The notes under the pieces: model-generated
Told to the model about the DNA's origin: nothing
The model's database searches: none
Seen by the model: the letters and a program-made list of their open reading frames with translations, nothing else
Position numbers and translations under genes: made by a program
Assembly: GCA_963834365.1 (NCBI GenBank)
Contig: CAWIBS010000026.1
Coordinates: forward strand, 1 to 64,000
Reading direction: 5' to 3'
DNA: 64,000 bases
DNA from: CAWJAP01 sp963834365
GTDB taxonomy: Bacteria > Acidobacteriota > Vicinamibacteria > Vicinamibacterales > Vicinamibacteraceae
Part shown: piece after piece, positions 20,255 to 29,409 of the stretch
Layout of the letters: every line of letters begins with the position of its first letter
Numbering within the stretch: position 1 is the stretch's first letter

Positions 20255-21286
20255 ATGGTCACGCGACTGTTTGTCATTCACGGAATGGGCGTGTTCGACG
20301 ACTCATGGGTCGAGCCGGTCGAGGCGCAGCTCTCGGAGATCTATGGCGGCTACGAGACGCTGTCGTCCGTGCCGCAGAGCAGCCGCTTCACCATCCATCC
20401 GATCCGATACGACGACATCCTCACCGACCTGGTGAAGAAGTGGCAGGACGACGCGAATGCGATCTCCAGGCTGTCGGCAGGTGTGAACGCCGCCACGGCC
20501 GAAGCGCTCGTCGGCTGGCTGAAGACGGCTGGCACCGGGTTCGTGTGGAGCCACGCGGCCGACGTCCTGCTGTACCGGTGCTTCTCCGACGTGAGGGAAG
20601 CGGTCGTGGTGACGGTGGCCAACCAGATCGTGAAAGTGATCACCGATGATCTCAACACGCTCCAGGAGTCGCGTTGGGGCGTGCTCGCCCACTCGCTCGG
20701 GACCGCCGTGGCGCACGATGCCCTGCACGCGCTCTGGACGACGGTATTTGCGGATGGGAGCCGATTCGATCCCGCCGACGTGAAGGCGTCCTTCGTGATG
20801 ATGGTGGCCAACGTGAGCCGGATCCTCGAGACCGACGTGGACGCGCTGACGTCGGTCGTGCAGCCGGGCAGGCCGTCGAACGCCGACCGCGGGTGCCTGA
20901 ACTATGTCACCGCCAGGCACGCGCTCGACCCGTTCACGATTCCCCGCATGTTCGACCCCGAACAATGGCCCGACGCCGCGACGGTCGCGCAGGGACGTTA
21001 CCTGTCCGTGCGCGTCAATCACTTCCGCGAGCGGAACATCCACGGGCTCCGGCACTACCTGGCGCATCCGGCGGTCCACATTCCGCTGATGCGGCTGCTC
21101 GCGGATCGGAAGAGCGTCATCCCGGTGTCGGAAGAAAAGGCAGCGCTGACGGCGTTCACGGATTTCGGCGAGGTCCCTCCCGAGGTGGCGACGACCGAGC
21201 TGAAGCGGCTGGAACTCATGCAGCCTGCGCGCGCCGATACCTGGATCAAGCTGCGTGCGATCTGGGATGCGTTCTTTTCGGTGTGA
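20255..21286 (+). CDS. Alpha/beta-hydrolase-fold serine hydrolase, cytoplasmic
   Basis: This is a 343-residue protein that opens TRLFVIHGMGVFDDSWVEPV. The HGMG with small residues suggests an oxyanion-hole loop of an alpha/beta hydrolase. The likely nucleophile is Ser in RWGVLAHSLGTAVAHDALH (G-x-S-x-G variant, residues of about 145-155). The catalytic acid and His are not obvious; candidates are the Asp in ARHALDPF and the His in RVNHFRERNIHGL near residue 255. There is no signal peptide. The C-terminal 100 residues look like a lid or helical extension. It is followed after one base by a secreted protein gene, so the two are probably one unit. The substrate is unknown. Confidence 0.7.
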   Translation: MVTRLFVIHGMGVFDDSWVEPVEAQLSEIYGGYETLSSVPQSSRFTIHPIRYDDILTDLVKKWQDDANAISRLSAGVNAATAEALVGWLKTAGTGFVWSHAADVLLYRCFSDVREAVVVTVANQIVKVITDDLNTLQESRWGVLAHSLGTAVAHDALHALWTTVFADGSRFDPADVKASFVMMVANVSRILETDVDALTSVVQPGRPSNADRGCLNYVTARHALDPFTIPRMFDPEQWPDAATVAQGRYLSVRVNHFRERNIHGLRHYLAHPAVHIPLMRLLADRKSVIPVSEEKAALTAFTDFGEVPPEVATTELKRLELMQPARADTWIKLRAIWDAFFSV

Positions 21287-21287
21287 C

Positions 21288-22364
21288 ATGCGCCCGCTCG
21301 TGATCGCACACGCCCGCGCTCTGCTGGTTCCATGGGTCCTGGCCGCCGGCCTGCTGGTCTGCTCGGAGTCGGACGCGCAGACCTGCAATCGCACGGCACC
21401 GGCTGCGACGGCCGATGCGGCGGAGGCACAGGTCGAGGCGCTCAGCGACGCCGGTTGTCTGGGCAGTGCTGCCTGTAACTCGCCGATCTGCAAGACCGTC
21501 AGACCGCTCCTGGAGCAGGAAGCGCCGAGCCGCACCCAGGTCGCCGACGGGCTCGCGGCGGTGCTCCGGGAAGCCCGGACGCTGGCGGACGCTGGCGACC
21601 CGGGCCAGACCCTCCTGACGCAGATGGGGCTGTCACTGGCGCAGTTCAGTGAGAACGGCCGCACGGCGGCGGCAGCCTGGACGATCGAGGATCTGGTGCT
21701 CTTCGCCGATGAACCGCATGAAATCGACATCCGGGCGTGGCTGAAACGGTGCACCGACACCAACACTTGCACCGCGGCCTCCAGCCGGGCACAGAAGGTC
21801 ATCGAGCTGGCAACGCTCTTCCGCCGCATCCTCACGAAGGCCAACGAGCCGGTCCGCAATGCCTTCGCATCACAGCTCGAGCGCCTCGACCGGCAGTGGC
21901 GCGCCTATCTCGGCTCGTCGCGAGGCCAGTATCCATGGGAGCTGGCGCTGAACAGTGCCCTGTACCGCAAGACGGCACGGTTCGACGCACCGCCCACCTC
22001 GCAGTGGATCTTCGCGCATCCCGGCGCAGCCTTCGAACTGACCGGCAACGCCCCCGACCGTCAGCCGTCGGAGTCGCTGCTGCTCGAGCTCGCGGGCATC
22101 TACCGCTGGACGTGGAAGGACGAGAAGATGCGTCAGCGCTGGGGCGGATCGGTGACGATGGCCTGGCGCGATACGGGGGAAGGCCGGAACAGGCTCGGAT
22201 ACGGCGTGCTCGCCTATCTCCCGCGCGCATCGACGGTCGGCTACGTCTGGCGTCCGCAGGACGGGGGCGACGAACACGCACTCGTACTCAGCGCCGATCT
22301 GGTGAAGTTCCTGCGCGGCACCGATGGCATCAAGCAGCGTCTGATCGGCGGCGCCTCCAGGTAG
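21288..22364 (+). CDS. Secreted protein of unknown function with N-terminal Cys cluster
   Basis: This gene encodes about 358 residues. I chose the ATG at 21288 because it follows the hydrolase stop by one base and gives a clean signal peptide (ARALLVPWVLAAGLLVCSES). The mature N-terminus has a Cys cluster (DAQTCNRTAP, then DAGCLGSAACNSPICKTV), a helical middle region, one more Cys pair (LKRCTDTNTCTAASSRAQK), and a C-terminal half with Trp- and aromatic-rich strands (YRWTWKDEKMRQRWGGSV, VGYVWRPQDGGDEHALVL) that could form a small beta domain. I do not recognise the family. Its partner is the adjacent serine hydrolase. Confidence 0.65.
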   Translation: MRPLVIAHARALLVPWVLAAGLLVCSESDAQTCNRTAPAATADAAEAQVEALSDAGCLGSAACNSPICKTVRPLLEQEAPSRTQVADGLAAVLREARTLADAGDPGQTLLTQMGLSLAQFSENGRTAAAAWTIEDLVLFADEPHEIDIRAWLKRCTDTNTCTAASSRAQKVIELATLFRRILTKANEPVRNAFASQLERLDRQWRAYLGSSRGQYPWELALNSALYRKTARFDAPPTSQWIFAHPGAAFELTGNAPDRQPSESLLLELAGIYRWTWKDEKMRQRWGGSVTMAWRDTGEGRNRLGYGVLAYLPRASTVGYVWRPQDGGDEHALVLSADLVKFLRGTDGIKQRLIGGASR

Positions 22365-22407
22365 GTGAACCCCGGAATTCGCGACGAACCCTGCCGCCCC
22401 AGCATGA

Positions 22408-22432
22408 CGTAGCGTCCGGCTTCAGCCGGACC
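22408..22432. repeat. Extragenic palindrome (single copy)
   Basis: One copy of the palindrome, tagcgtccggcttcagccgg then acc, in the 242-bp gap between the secreted protein and the patatin gene. The rest of the gap shows no other recognisable element. Confidence 0.75.
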
Positions 22433-22606
22433 TTGGCGCCCTGAAGAGCACGACGACTGTCAGGCAAGTGAGCTCCGGCTCTCCCGCGTCAGCCAGCGCG
22501 TGGCCGCTGGCTGGCGTCAGCCGATGCCATTGCGGTAGAGACGGCGATCCGGCACACTTCTCCGCGGCGTCTCATCGCAGAATCAAGGTGGGCCGGAGGA
22601 GCGTTA

Positions 22607-24886
22607 ATGGCTATTGCGCGCAGAGTCCTTGTTGCCTTCGTCTTGTCGAGTGCCTGGCCGGGTTCTGCCGGTGCGCAGCCGGCGCCCGCGGCGGCTGATT
22701 CGCCAGCACCGCCGGCCCCCGCAGCGCTGTCCGCGCAGACGGCCCGACCGAAGCTGGGGCTGGCGCTCGGCGGCGGCGCGGCGCGCGGCATCGCCCACAT
22801 CGGCGTGCTGCGATGGCTCGAAGAGCACCGCATCCCCGTTGACTACATCGCCGGCACCAGCATGGGGGGCCTCATCGGCGGCGCGTATTCGGCTGGAATG
22901 AGCCCGGACGAGGTCCAGGCGCTGATGCTCGAAGCCGACTGGGACCTGATGTTCCTCGCCGACTCGCCCTTCCGCTTCAAGACCTTCCGCCGCAAGGAAG
23001 ATGCGCGCGCCTTTCCCGGACTCATCGACTTCGGCTTGAAAGGCGGGTTCAAGCTGCCGAGCGGGCTCAACGCCGGCCAGCAGATCGAGCTGATGCTCGA
23101 CCGCATTTCCCTGCCGTACTACGATCTGCGCGACTTCGACGACCTGCCGACGCCGTTCAGGTGCGTGGCGACCGACATCCGGAAGGGCGAGCCGGTCGTG
23201 CTCGAATCCGGTCCCCTTTCGCGCGCCTTGCGGGCAACGATGGCCATTCCGGCGGTCTTCACGCCGGTGGTGGCCGATCAGCAGCTGCTCGTCGATGGCG
23301 GGGCCCTCAACAACGTGCCCGCCGACGTCGTCAAGGCGATGGGCGCACAGGTGGCCATTGCCATCAACGTCAGCGCCAGCACCGACGCGGCGGCGGCGCC
23401 GAGCACGATGTTCGCCGTGCTTGGTCGGACCATCGATTCGATGATGACGGTTGGCACCCGGCAGGCGCTCAAGTCTGCGGACCTCGTCATCGTCCCCGAC
23501 TTGCAGGGGCTCACCGGCGGCGACTGGCGCCGCGTCGAACCGTTGGTGGAGCAGGGCTACAAGGCTGCCGAAGCCAATTCCGCCCACCTGCTCAAGTACC
23601 AGGTGGACGAACCCACGTACGCGGAATGGGCGCGGGCGCGGCAGGCTCGCCGCCGGACCGCCATCCCGCCGATCGCCAAGGTCACGGTCGAGGGCGTGAC
23701 GAAGGTCGAGACCGGGGCGATGACGGCGTTCCTGGACGGGCGGCATACCGGCAAGCCCCTGGATAACGACCTGCTCGAGGAGAGCATCCTGCACATCACC
23801 GGCACCGATCGTTACGAGAGCCTCCTCTATACCCTGCGCGCCGCCCCCGAGGGCGCCGAGCTCGTCGTGAAGGTGACGCCGAAGAGCTATGGACCGCCCT
23901 TCGTGCTGCCGGCGATTGACGTGCAGAACATCGACTCGAGTGCCTTTGCCGTGGGCGTGCGCGCGCGGCTGGCGATCTATGACACCCCCGTGCCGAACTC
24001 GGAGGTACGCTTCGATCTGGGCATCGGGTCGGATCAAAGCGTCGGCCTCGAGCTGTACAAGCGCATCGGCCACAGAGGGTTCTTCGTGGCGCCACGCGGC
24101 TACTTCTCACGGACCGGCCTGAACGGCTTCGACAGCGAAGGCGAATTCGTGGCGCAGTATCGGGTGAAGCGCTTCGGCGCCGGCATCGATATCGGCATCA
24201 CGCCGAATGTCCGCAACGAGATCCGGTTCGGCTACGACGAGGCCGACGTGCGGGCCCGGCTTCGCATCGGCGTCCCCAACCTGCCGGAAGCCAACGGATC
24301 CGACCGGGCGCTGGCGCTGCGGTGGACCTTCGACGGACAGAACAGTCCGCTCGTGCCCTCGCGCGGCGCCTACCTGCGGACCACCATGCGCTACTACTTC
24401 GACACCCCCGAGGTCGTCAACCTGGACGGCACGGTGATCGAGCACGCGAAGGAGATCCCGCAGGGAGAGGTTCGGATGTCCTGGTTCAAGCGGGTGCGCC
24501 CGCGGCAGCGGATCTTCCTCGCCGGCGCAGGAGGGTCGTCATTCGGCGAGGACCCCGGATTCAACCGGTTCCGGCTCGGCGGGCCGCTGCGGCTGGGCGC
24601 CTTCAACAACGACGAAATCAGCGGCGACAACTACGTGCTCGGCACCGTCGGTCTCCTGCACGAGTGGTTCCGCCTGCCCGATGTCCTCGGCGGCAACGCG
24701 TACCTGGGAGGCTGGGTCGAACAGGGGTCCGCATTCGACAGCTGGGACGATGCCGAGTACAAGGCCGCGGCGTCGGTCGGCGTGGTCCTCGAGACGCTCA
24801 TCGGCCCGGCGTTCTTCGGCTACAGCCAGTCGCTCACCAGTGGCGGCGGCCGCTTCTATCTCTCGATCGGACCGTTCCTGCGGTAG
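22607..24886 (+). CDS. Patatin-like phospholipase with POTRA and outer-membrane barrel (PlpD-like)
   Basis: This 759-residue protein has the layout of a type Vd autotransporter. After a signal peptide (VLVAFVLSSAWPGSAGAQ), the patatin domain shows GLALGGGAARGIAHIGVL at residues of about 48-65, the nucleophile elbow YIAGTSMGGLIGGAY, and the Asp of the Ser-Asp dyad in LVDGGALNNVPADVV. A POTRA-like segment follows at about 360-420 (IAKVTVEGVTKVETGAM). The C-terminal 330 residues are a beta-barrel of the BamA/Omp85 type (VRFDLGIGSDQSVGLEL, SRGAYLRTTMRYYF, GRFYLSIGPFLR). The family secretes a phospholipase A1/A2-type domain to the surface. GGAGGAG before the ATG is a strong ribosome binding site. 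Intact frame. Confidence 0.93.
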   Translation: MAIARRVLVAFVLSSAWPGSAGAQPAPAAADSPAPPAPAALSAQTARPKLGLALGGGAARGIAHIGVLRWLEEHRIPVDYIAGTSMGGLIGGAYSAGMSPDEVQALMLEADWDLMFLADSPFRFKTFRRKEDARAFPGLIDFGLKGGFKLPSGLNAGQQIELMLDRISLPYYDLRDFDDLPTPFRCVATDIRKGEPVVLESGPLSRALRATMAIPAVFTPVVADQQLLVDGGALNNVPADVVKAMGAQVAIAINVSASTDAAAAPSTMFAVLGRTIDSMMTVGTRQALKSADLVIVPDLQGLTGGDWRRVEPLVEQGYKAAEANSAHLLKYQVDEPTYAEWARARQARRRTAIPPIAKVTVEGVTKVETGAMTAFLDGRHTGKPLDNDLLEESILHITGTDRYESLLYTLRAAPEGAELVVKVTPKSYGPPFVLPAIDVQNIDSSAFAVGVRARLAIYDTPVPNSEVRFDLGIGSDQSVGLELYKRIGHRGFFVAPRGYFSRTGLNGFDSEGEFVAQYRVKRFGAGIDIGITPNVRNEIRFGYDEADVRARLRIGVPNLPEANGSDRALALRWTFDGQNSPLVPSRGAYLRTTMRYYFDTPEVVNLDGTVIEHAKEIPQGEVRMSWFKRVRPRQRIFLAGAGGSSFGEDPGFNRFRLGGPLRLGAFNNDEISGDNYVLGTVGLLHEWFRLPDVLGGNAYLGGWVEQGSAFDSWDDAEYKAAASVGVVLETLIGPAFFGYSQSLTSGGGRFYLSIGPFLR

Positions 24887-24917
24887 TTGCAGCCGGCCGC
24901 GGCCGCCAGCCGCTCGC

Positions 24918-26212
24918 CTACCTGCCCTCTGACGGCGCGCGGCCGCTCGCCTTTTTCACCTGAAGGTGGACGAACGCGCCTTTCTTGTTCCCGACCACGA
25001 CATCGGGCAGGCCGTCGCCGTTGATGTCGGTCGCGACGACCTGCGTGCCGACGCCCGAGTCGTCGTCGATCAGGTGCGGGACGAAGTCGACGCTGCGGTC
25101 CGCGCCGCGGACGAGCTTGAACCAGTACAGCACCGCCGCGTCATTGCGGTCCGGATCGCCGGTGCGGCCGTGCGACCAGAAGCGCTTGCCGGTCACGATG
25201 TCCTTGAGGCCGTCGCCGTCCATGTCCACGAGATCGATGGCGTGCGGCTCGGAGAACTTCACGCCGTACTTGTTCTCGCTCGGGTCCTCGTTCATGAAGA
25301 CGTGCTCGCGGAAGCGGATCGGCGCCGTTGTCGCGATACTGCTCGTACCACGCCAGGCCGAACCCGTGCGCGGCGAGCGCCGTGATGATGTCGTTGAGAC
25401 CGTCGCCGTTGACGTCGTAGACGTGCATCTGCGAGCCGCCCGAGCCCATCGGCTGCTGGTGAAAGCGCCACACCGGATCGCCGGCGAGCGACGCCGGCTG
25501 TTCCCACCAGCCGTCCTTCTCGATCAGATCGAGCCGCGCGTCGCCGTTGACGTCACCCACGTCCCATCCCGTGCGTGAAGTTGCCGTACTCGTTGTTCGG
25601 CGAGATCGGATGGAATCGCCACGGCTGCGCGGGATTCTTCCAGTCCGGTTCCGCGTATCCGTACCGGCCTTTCGTGATGCACACGAGCTCCGGCCTTCCG
25701 TCGCCCGTCAGATCGGCGAACGTCGGTGACTCGTTGTCGGTCTGGTCGAAGACCTTGTGCCGCGCCCAGTGGGTGCCTGTGCCTTTGCGGATTCTCGAAC
25801 CAGGACGTCTCCTTGCCGGGAAAGCCGATGATGAGGATGTCGTTCCAGCCGTCCTGGTTGAAGTCGTGCGCCCACGCGAAGAAGTTGTCCGAGTACTTGT
25901 TCTCCTTGCCGAGCGTGCCCTCGAACCCGGGCACCGTCACGGTCGTCTGCGGCCCGAGCTTCAACTGCGAACGTCGTCTTCGCCGGGTAGTACTCGTGGC
26001 GATTCTTGAACGCGGGCCCCTCCCACCACCACGGACCGGCGATGACGTCCTGGTCGCCGTCGTTGTTCAGATCGCCGGCGTTGGCGCCCTCGCTCCAGAA
26101 CTGATCGTGCAGCTGGATGCGGGTGAAGGCCGGCAGCCGACTGCGCGACGACGATGGGTGCGGTCAGCAGCGCGGCGAGAACGAGGACGCATCGCGGGAT
26201 CGTGCTGTTCAT
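24918..26212 (-). CDS. FG-GAP/VCBS-repeat secreted protein, frameshifted
   Basis: This is a secreted seven-bladed-propeller-like protein of about 430 residues built from FG-GAP/VCBS repeats. A signal peptide (CVLVLAALLTAPIVVAQ) starts at the ATG on 26212. Repeats include GDLNNDGDQDVIAG-type and WAHDFNQDGWNDILIIGF, GDVNGDARLDLIEKDGWW, YDVNGDGLNDIITALAAHG, IDLVDMDGDGLKDIVTGKRF and VATDINGDGLPDVVVGNKKG. Each repeat carries an Asp-rich calcium loop. At least five frame changes occur (near 26140, 25965, 25785, 25570 and 25320). It starts ten bases after the stop of the PVC-type dehydrogenase gene. Genes of this pair type often sit together in Planctomycetes and Acidobacteriota. Confidence 0.85.
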
Positions 26213-26221
26213 GAGGCGCAC

Positions 26222-29121
26222 CTATCGGGGCTCGTTGCCCGAGACGCTGTCCGGCTTGTTGACGATCAGCGTGATGCCGTCGAGCAGCTCCTTCTGCTGG
26301 CGGCGTCCTCGGTGCGCCCGAGCCGCTCGGTCAGGACGCGCAGCGCGTCCGGCGTGCCGACGGCGGCGATGCGCCGGACCGTGAACGGGAACAGGTTCGG
26401 GCAGCCTCGACTCGCAGCGCGAGCTTCAGCGCCCGCGTCATGTCGAGCTCGACGACCGGCTCGGCCGCGTACCAGATCATCAGCGGCAGATTCTGATCGG
26501 TCTGCGTCTTCGCCATGCGCCATCAGGCCCGTGAGGACGTCCCAGCGCTGTGCGACCGGCACGCGCTGCAGCGCGCTCGCCAGCGAGAGACGAACGAGCG
26601 GCGATCGATCGGCGCGGGCCAGGCCGGCGAACCGCTGCAGCGACGGGCGGTCGAGGGACTGCTGCCTTCGACCAGCGAGCGAGACGGCCCAGCTCCGGAC
26701 GTATTCGCTCTCGGCGTCGAGGAGCGCGAGGAGGTCGTCCTCGCGCAGCCCGCCGGTGACGTGCAGCGCCCAGATCGCGCGCAGCTTGCGCGTCGGGTCG
26801 GCCTGTTCCCGCAACAGCGCCCTGAGCCGAGCGTGCACCGTCGGGGTTCGGCCCGCGCTCCTGCAGGATCCGGCGCGCGTGCTGCACGTACCAGTCGTTG
26901 CGGTGGAGCTGCAGATCGACGAGCTCGTCCGACGGCAGCTTCTCGAGGTCCACCCGCGACCCGGCGATCGCTCTAGTGGCTGATCTTGAAGATCCGGCCC
27001 AGCGTCTTCTGATGCAGCTCGGGATTCGTGCTGTGGCACTGGTTCTTGTCGTACCAGTCGATCACGTGCACCGAGCCGTCGGGGCCGTAGCGGAAGTTGA
27101 GCATCTGGCTCCACGAGTCGTTGGCCATCAGGAAGTCCGGGCCGTGCGACGCCGTGTAGCCGGAGCCGCGGCGCTCCAGCCGGTCGGTGTTCGTCCGGTG
27201 CCCGTGGATGTTGTTCATGAAGATCGTGTTGCGGTACTCCGCCGGCCAGCCGTCGCCGCCGAGATAGATCATCGCGCCGGCGTGCGCATGCCCGCCGCCG
27301 GCCGCCCCGGAACGCCCGTTGCCTGCATGCGGCCCCTGGGTGCCGACCCAGTGCACGTGATCGGCGATGGTCTTGATGTCGTCGTAGATGTACGGGTTGA
27401 AGTGCTTGCCGGCCTGGCGCTTGTATCGCGCGCCCTGCACGACGTGGTAGAGGTGCTCGATGACGCAGGCGGTCGTGAAGGCGTGGCCGTAGTCGTTGAA
27501 GGCCAGCCCCCACGGGTTGCTCGTGCCCTCGGCGAAGACTTCGAAGACGTGCGCGCGTCGGGTGATAACGCCAGATGCCCGCGTTCATGCGGGATGCGCT
27601 CGGCGTCGGGCGTCGCCTGGCTTGCCCACGTTCGAGTGCGTGAACACGCCGTGGGTGCCGTAGAGCCAGCCGTCGGGCCCCCAGGTGAACGTGTTCAGCG
27701 TCTCGTGCGTGTCCTCGAGCCCCCAGCCGTCGAGCAGCACCTCGCGGCGGGCCCGCCGGGCGGTCCGATCGCCGTCGTTGACCGGAATGAAGAGCAGGTT
27801 CGGCGCCGCGCCGACCCAGACGCCGCCGAACCCGATCTCGATGCCGCTCACGAGGTTCAGGTTGTCGATGAAGACCTTGCGGCGGTCGAGGCGTCCGTCG
27901 CCGTCGGTGTCCTCGAGGATGAGGATGCGATCCCGGCCTGGCCCGTCGGCCGCTCGAACCGGATAGGTGTGTGCCTCGGCAACCCACAGCCGTCCGCGAT
28001 CGTCGATGGCGAACGCGATCGGCCGGACGACGTCCGGCTCGGCCGCCGCGAGCGTCACCGAGAAGCCGGGGGGGACCGTCATCGCGCGCGCCGCTTCGGC
28101 ACCCGACAGCCCCGCGTGCGCCACCGGATCCATCGGCGGCAGCGTGCTGATCTCGGACGGCCTGATCTCGGCGGCGAAGAAGGGCCGCTCGTCGTGGAAG
28201 CGGAAGTGATCGAAGCGATGTGCGCCCACGGGCTCTCTTTCAGGTAGATCGCTGTCGGCGCGCCGGCTTCATCGTCCACGAGCCGGATGATAGATCGACT
28301 TGCCTGCCTGGTGCCGGAGGTCTACGACGGCCGGCCGCAGCGCGGCCTGATCGGCGCCGGAGATGGTGTAGAACGGCTGGCCATCCTCGGCGCCGACGAG
28401 CTCGATGCGCGTGCTGCTGAACGCGCCGCCCGCCAGCGAGGAAGCTCGCGAAGGGATGGGTCACGAGGAACGGGACCGACTGAGCGTGCCGCGGCGCGCA
28501 CTGCCGCCTGGCTGGCTGCTGGCCCAGTAGAGCCCACCTCTCCCTCGCGCGCATCCTTGGCTCGGGGGCCTTTCGATCGGCCTTGACGAGCGACGAACGC
28601 ATCGCCCGCGGGCGTCCAGTCATCGAGCGTCCCGGCTTCGAAGTCCAGATTGAGCGGCACGCTCGTCGCGCGTCGGCGCGACACCCTCGGAGCTGGTCCG
28701 CGGCTCGTCCGTCACGTCGAGCCGGCCCTCCATGCCCGCCAGCCGATGGCCCGGCACGCGTGCAGTAATACGTGTCGCTCTGCTCGGCTTTGAACGTGAT
28801 GCTCGTCGTCGCGCCCTTGTCCAGAATCTGCTGACTCTTGACGCCGAGATTCTCGAGCGCGATGTCGTGCACCATCAGCTCGCCGTTGACGATGCCGATG
28901 CGCACCGTCTCGCCCGTGCGGGCCCACAACGTGGGATTGCGGACGCCGTCGATCTCGCCGCCGACGCCGCGATACCCGACCATCGTGGACTCGAGCGTGT
29001 ACTCGCGGTCGACGCGGACGTTCGCGCGCGCGGTCTGGCCGGCCACGTCCGAACGCGTGCAGACGAGAACGAGCAGCGCGAGACACAGGGAAGGGCGGGC
29101 GACCGAGGCGAGACGAGACAC
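26222..29121 (-). CDS. PVC-type membrane-bound dehydrogenase with N-terminal cupredoxin and HEAT repeats, frameshifted
   Basis: This is a large exported protein of about 965 residues. The start I chose is the GTG at 29121, with GGAGGG upstream and a signal peptide (ARPSLCLALLVLVCTRSDVA). An N-terminal cupredoxin domain follows: TGETVRIGIVNGELMVHDIA gives the first His, YYC gives the Cys and, in an adjacent frame, PGHRLAGMEGRL gives the second His and the Met of a type 1 copper site. A middle region reads LNLDFEAGTLDDWT. The glucose-dehydrogenase-like propeller then follows (FAIDDRGRLWVAEAHTYPV, ETLNTFTWGPDGWLYGTHGV). HEAT-like repeats come last (LRAIWALHVTGGLREDDL). The end reads ELLDGITLIVNKPDSVSGNE with the stop at 26222. 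No C-terminal CxxCH is seen. Many frame shifts, at least eight. Confidence 0.8.
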
Positions 29122-29200
29122 GAGGATACGGCCCTCCGGGCAGACGGGGTTGGCGCCGAAGTGGCTACTCGGCTGGTCGAAAGCCTTGTCAAGCCACAAT

Positions 29201-29289
29201 TCCGAACTGTCAGATTTGGTCCGTGGCTTCTCCGAACTGTCAGATTTGGCCGTGGCTTCTTTGAACTGTCAGATTTGGTCCGTGGCTTC
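29201..29289. repeat. Three tandem copies of a 29-30 bp unit
   Basis: The unit tccgaactgtcagatttggt followed by ccgtggcttc occurs at 29201-29230, 29231-29259 (one base short) and 29260-29289. It lies in the gap between the divergent PVC dehydrogenase and MBL hydrolase genes, upstream of both starts. An inverted pair, aagccttgtcaagccac near 29181 and gtggcttcacaaggct near 29283, brackets the array. Confidence 0.8.
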
Positions 29290-29409
29290 ACAAGGCTGAA
29301 GCACGAGGAACGGTGAGGGCGGAAGGCGAGGGCGCGGCGTTGCATCCGCGCATGGCTCGGACGATGATGGCGCCTCAGCCGACGAGTCGGATCGGCAGAA
29401 GGAGGTCCC

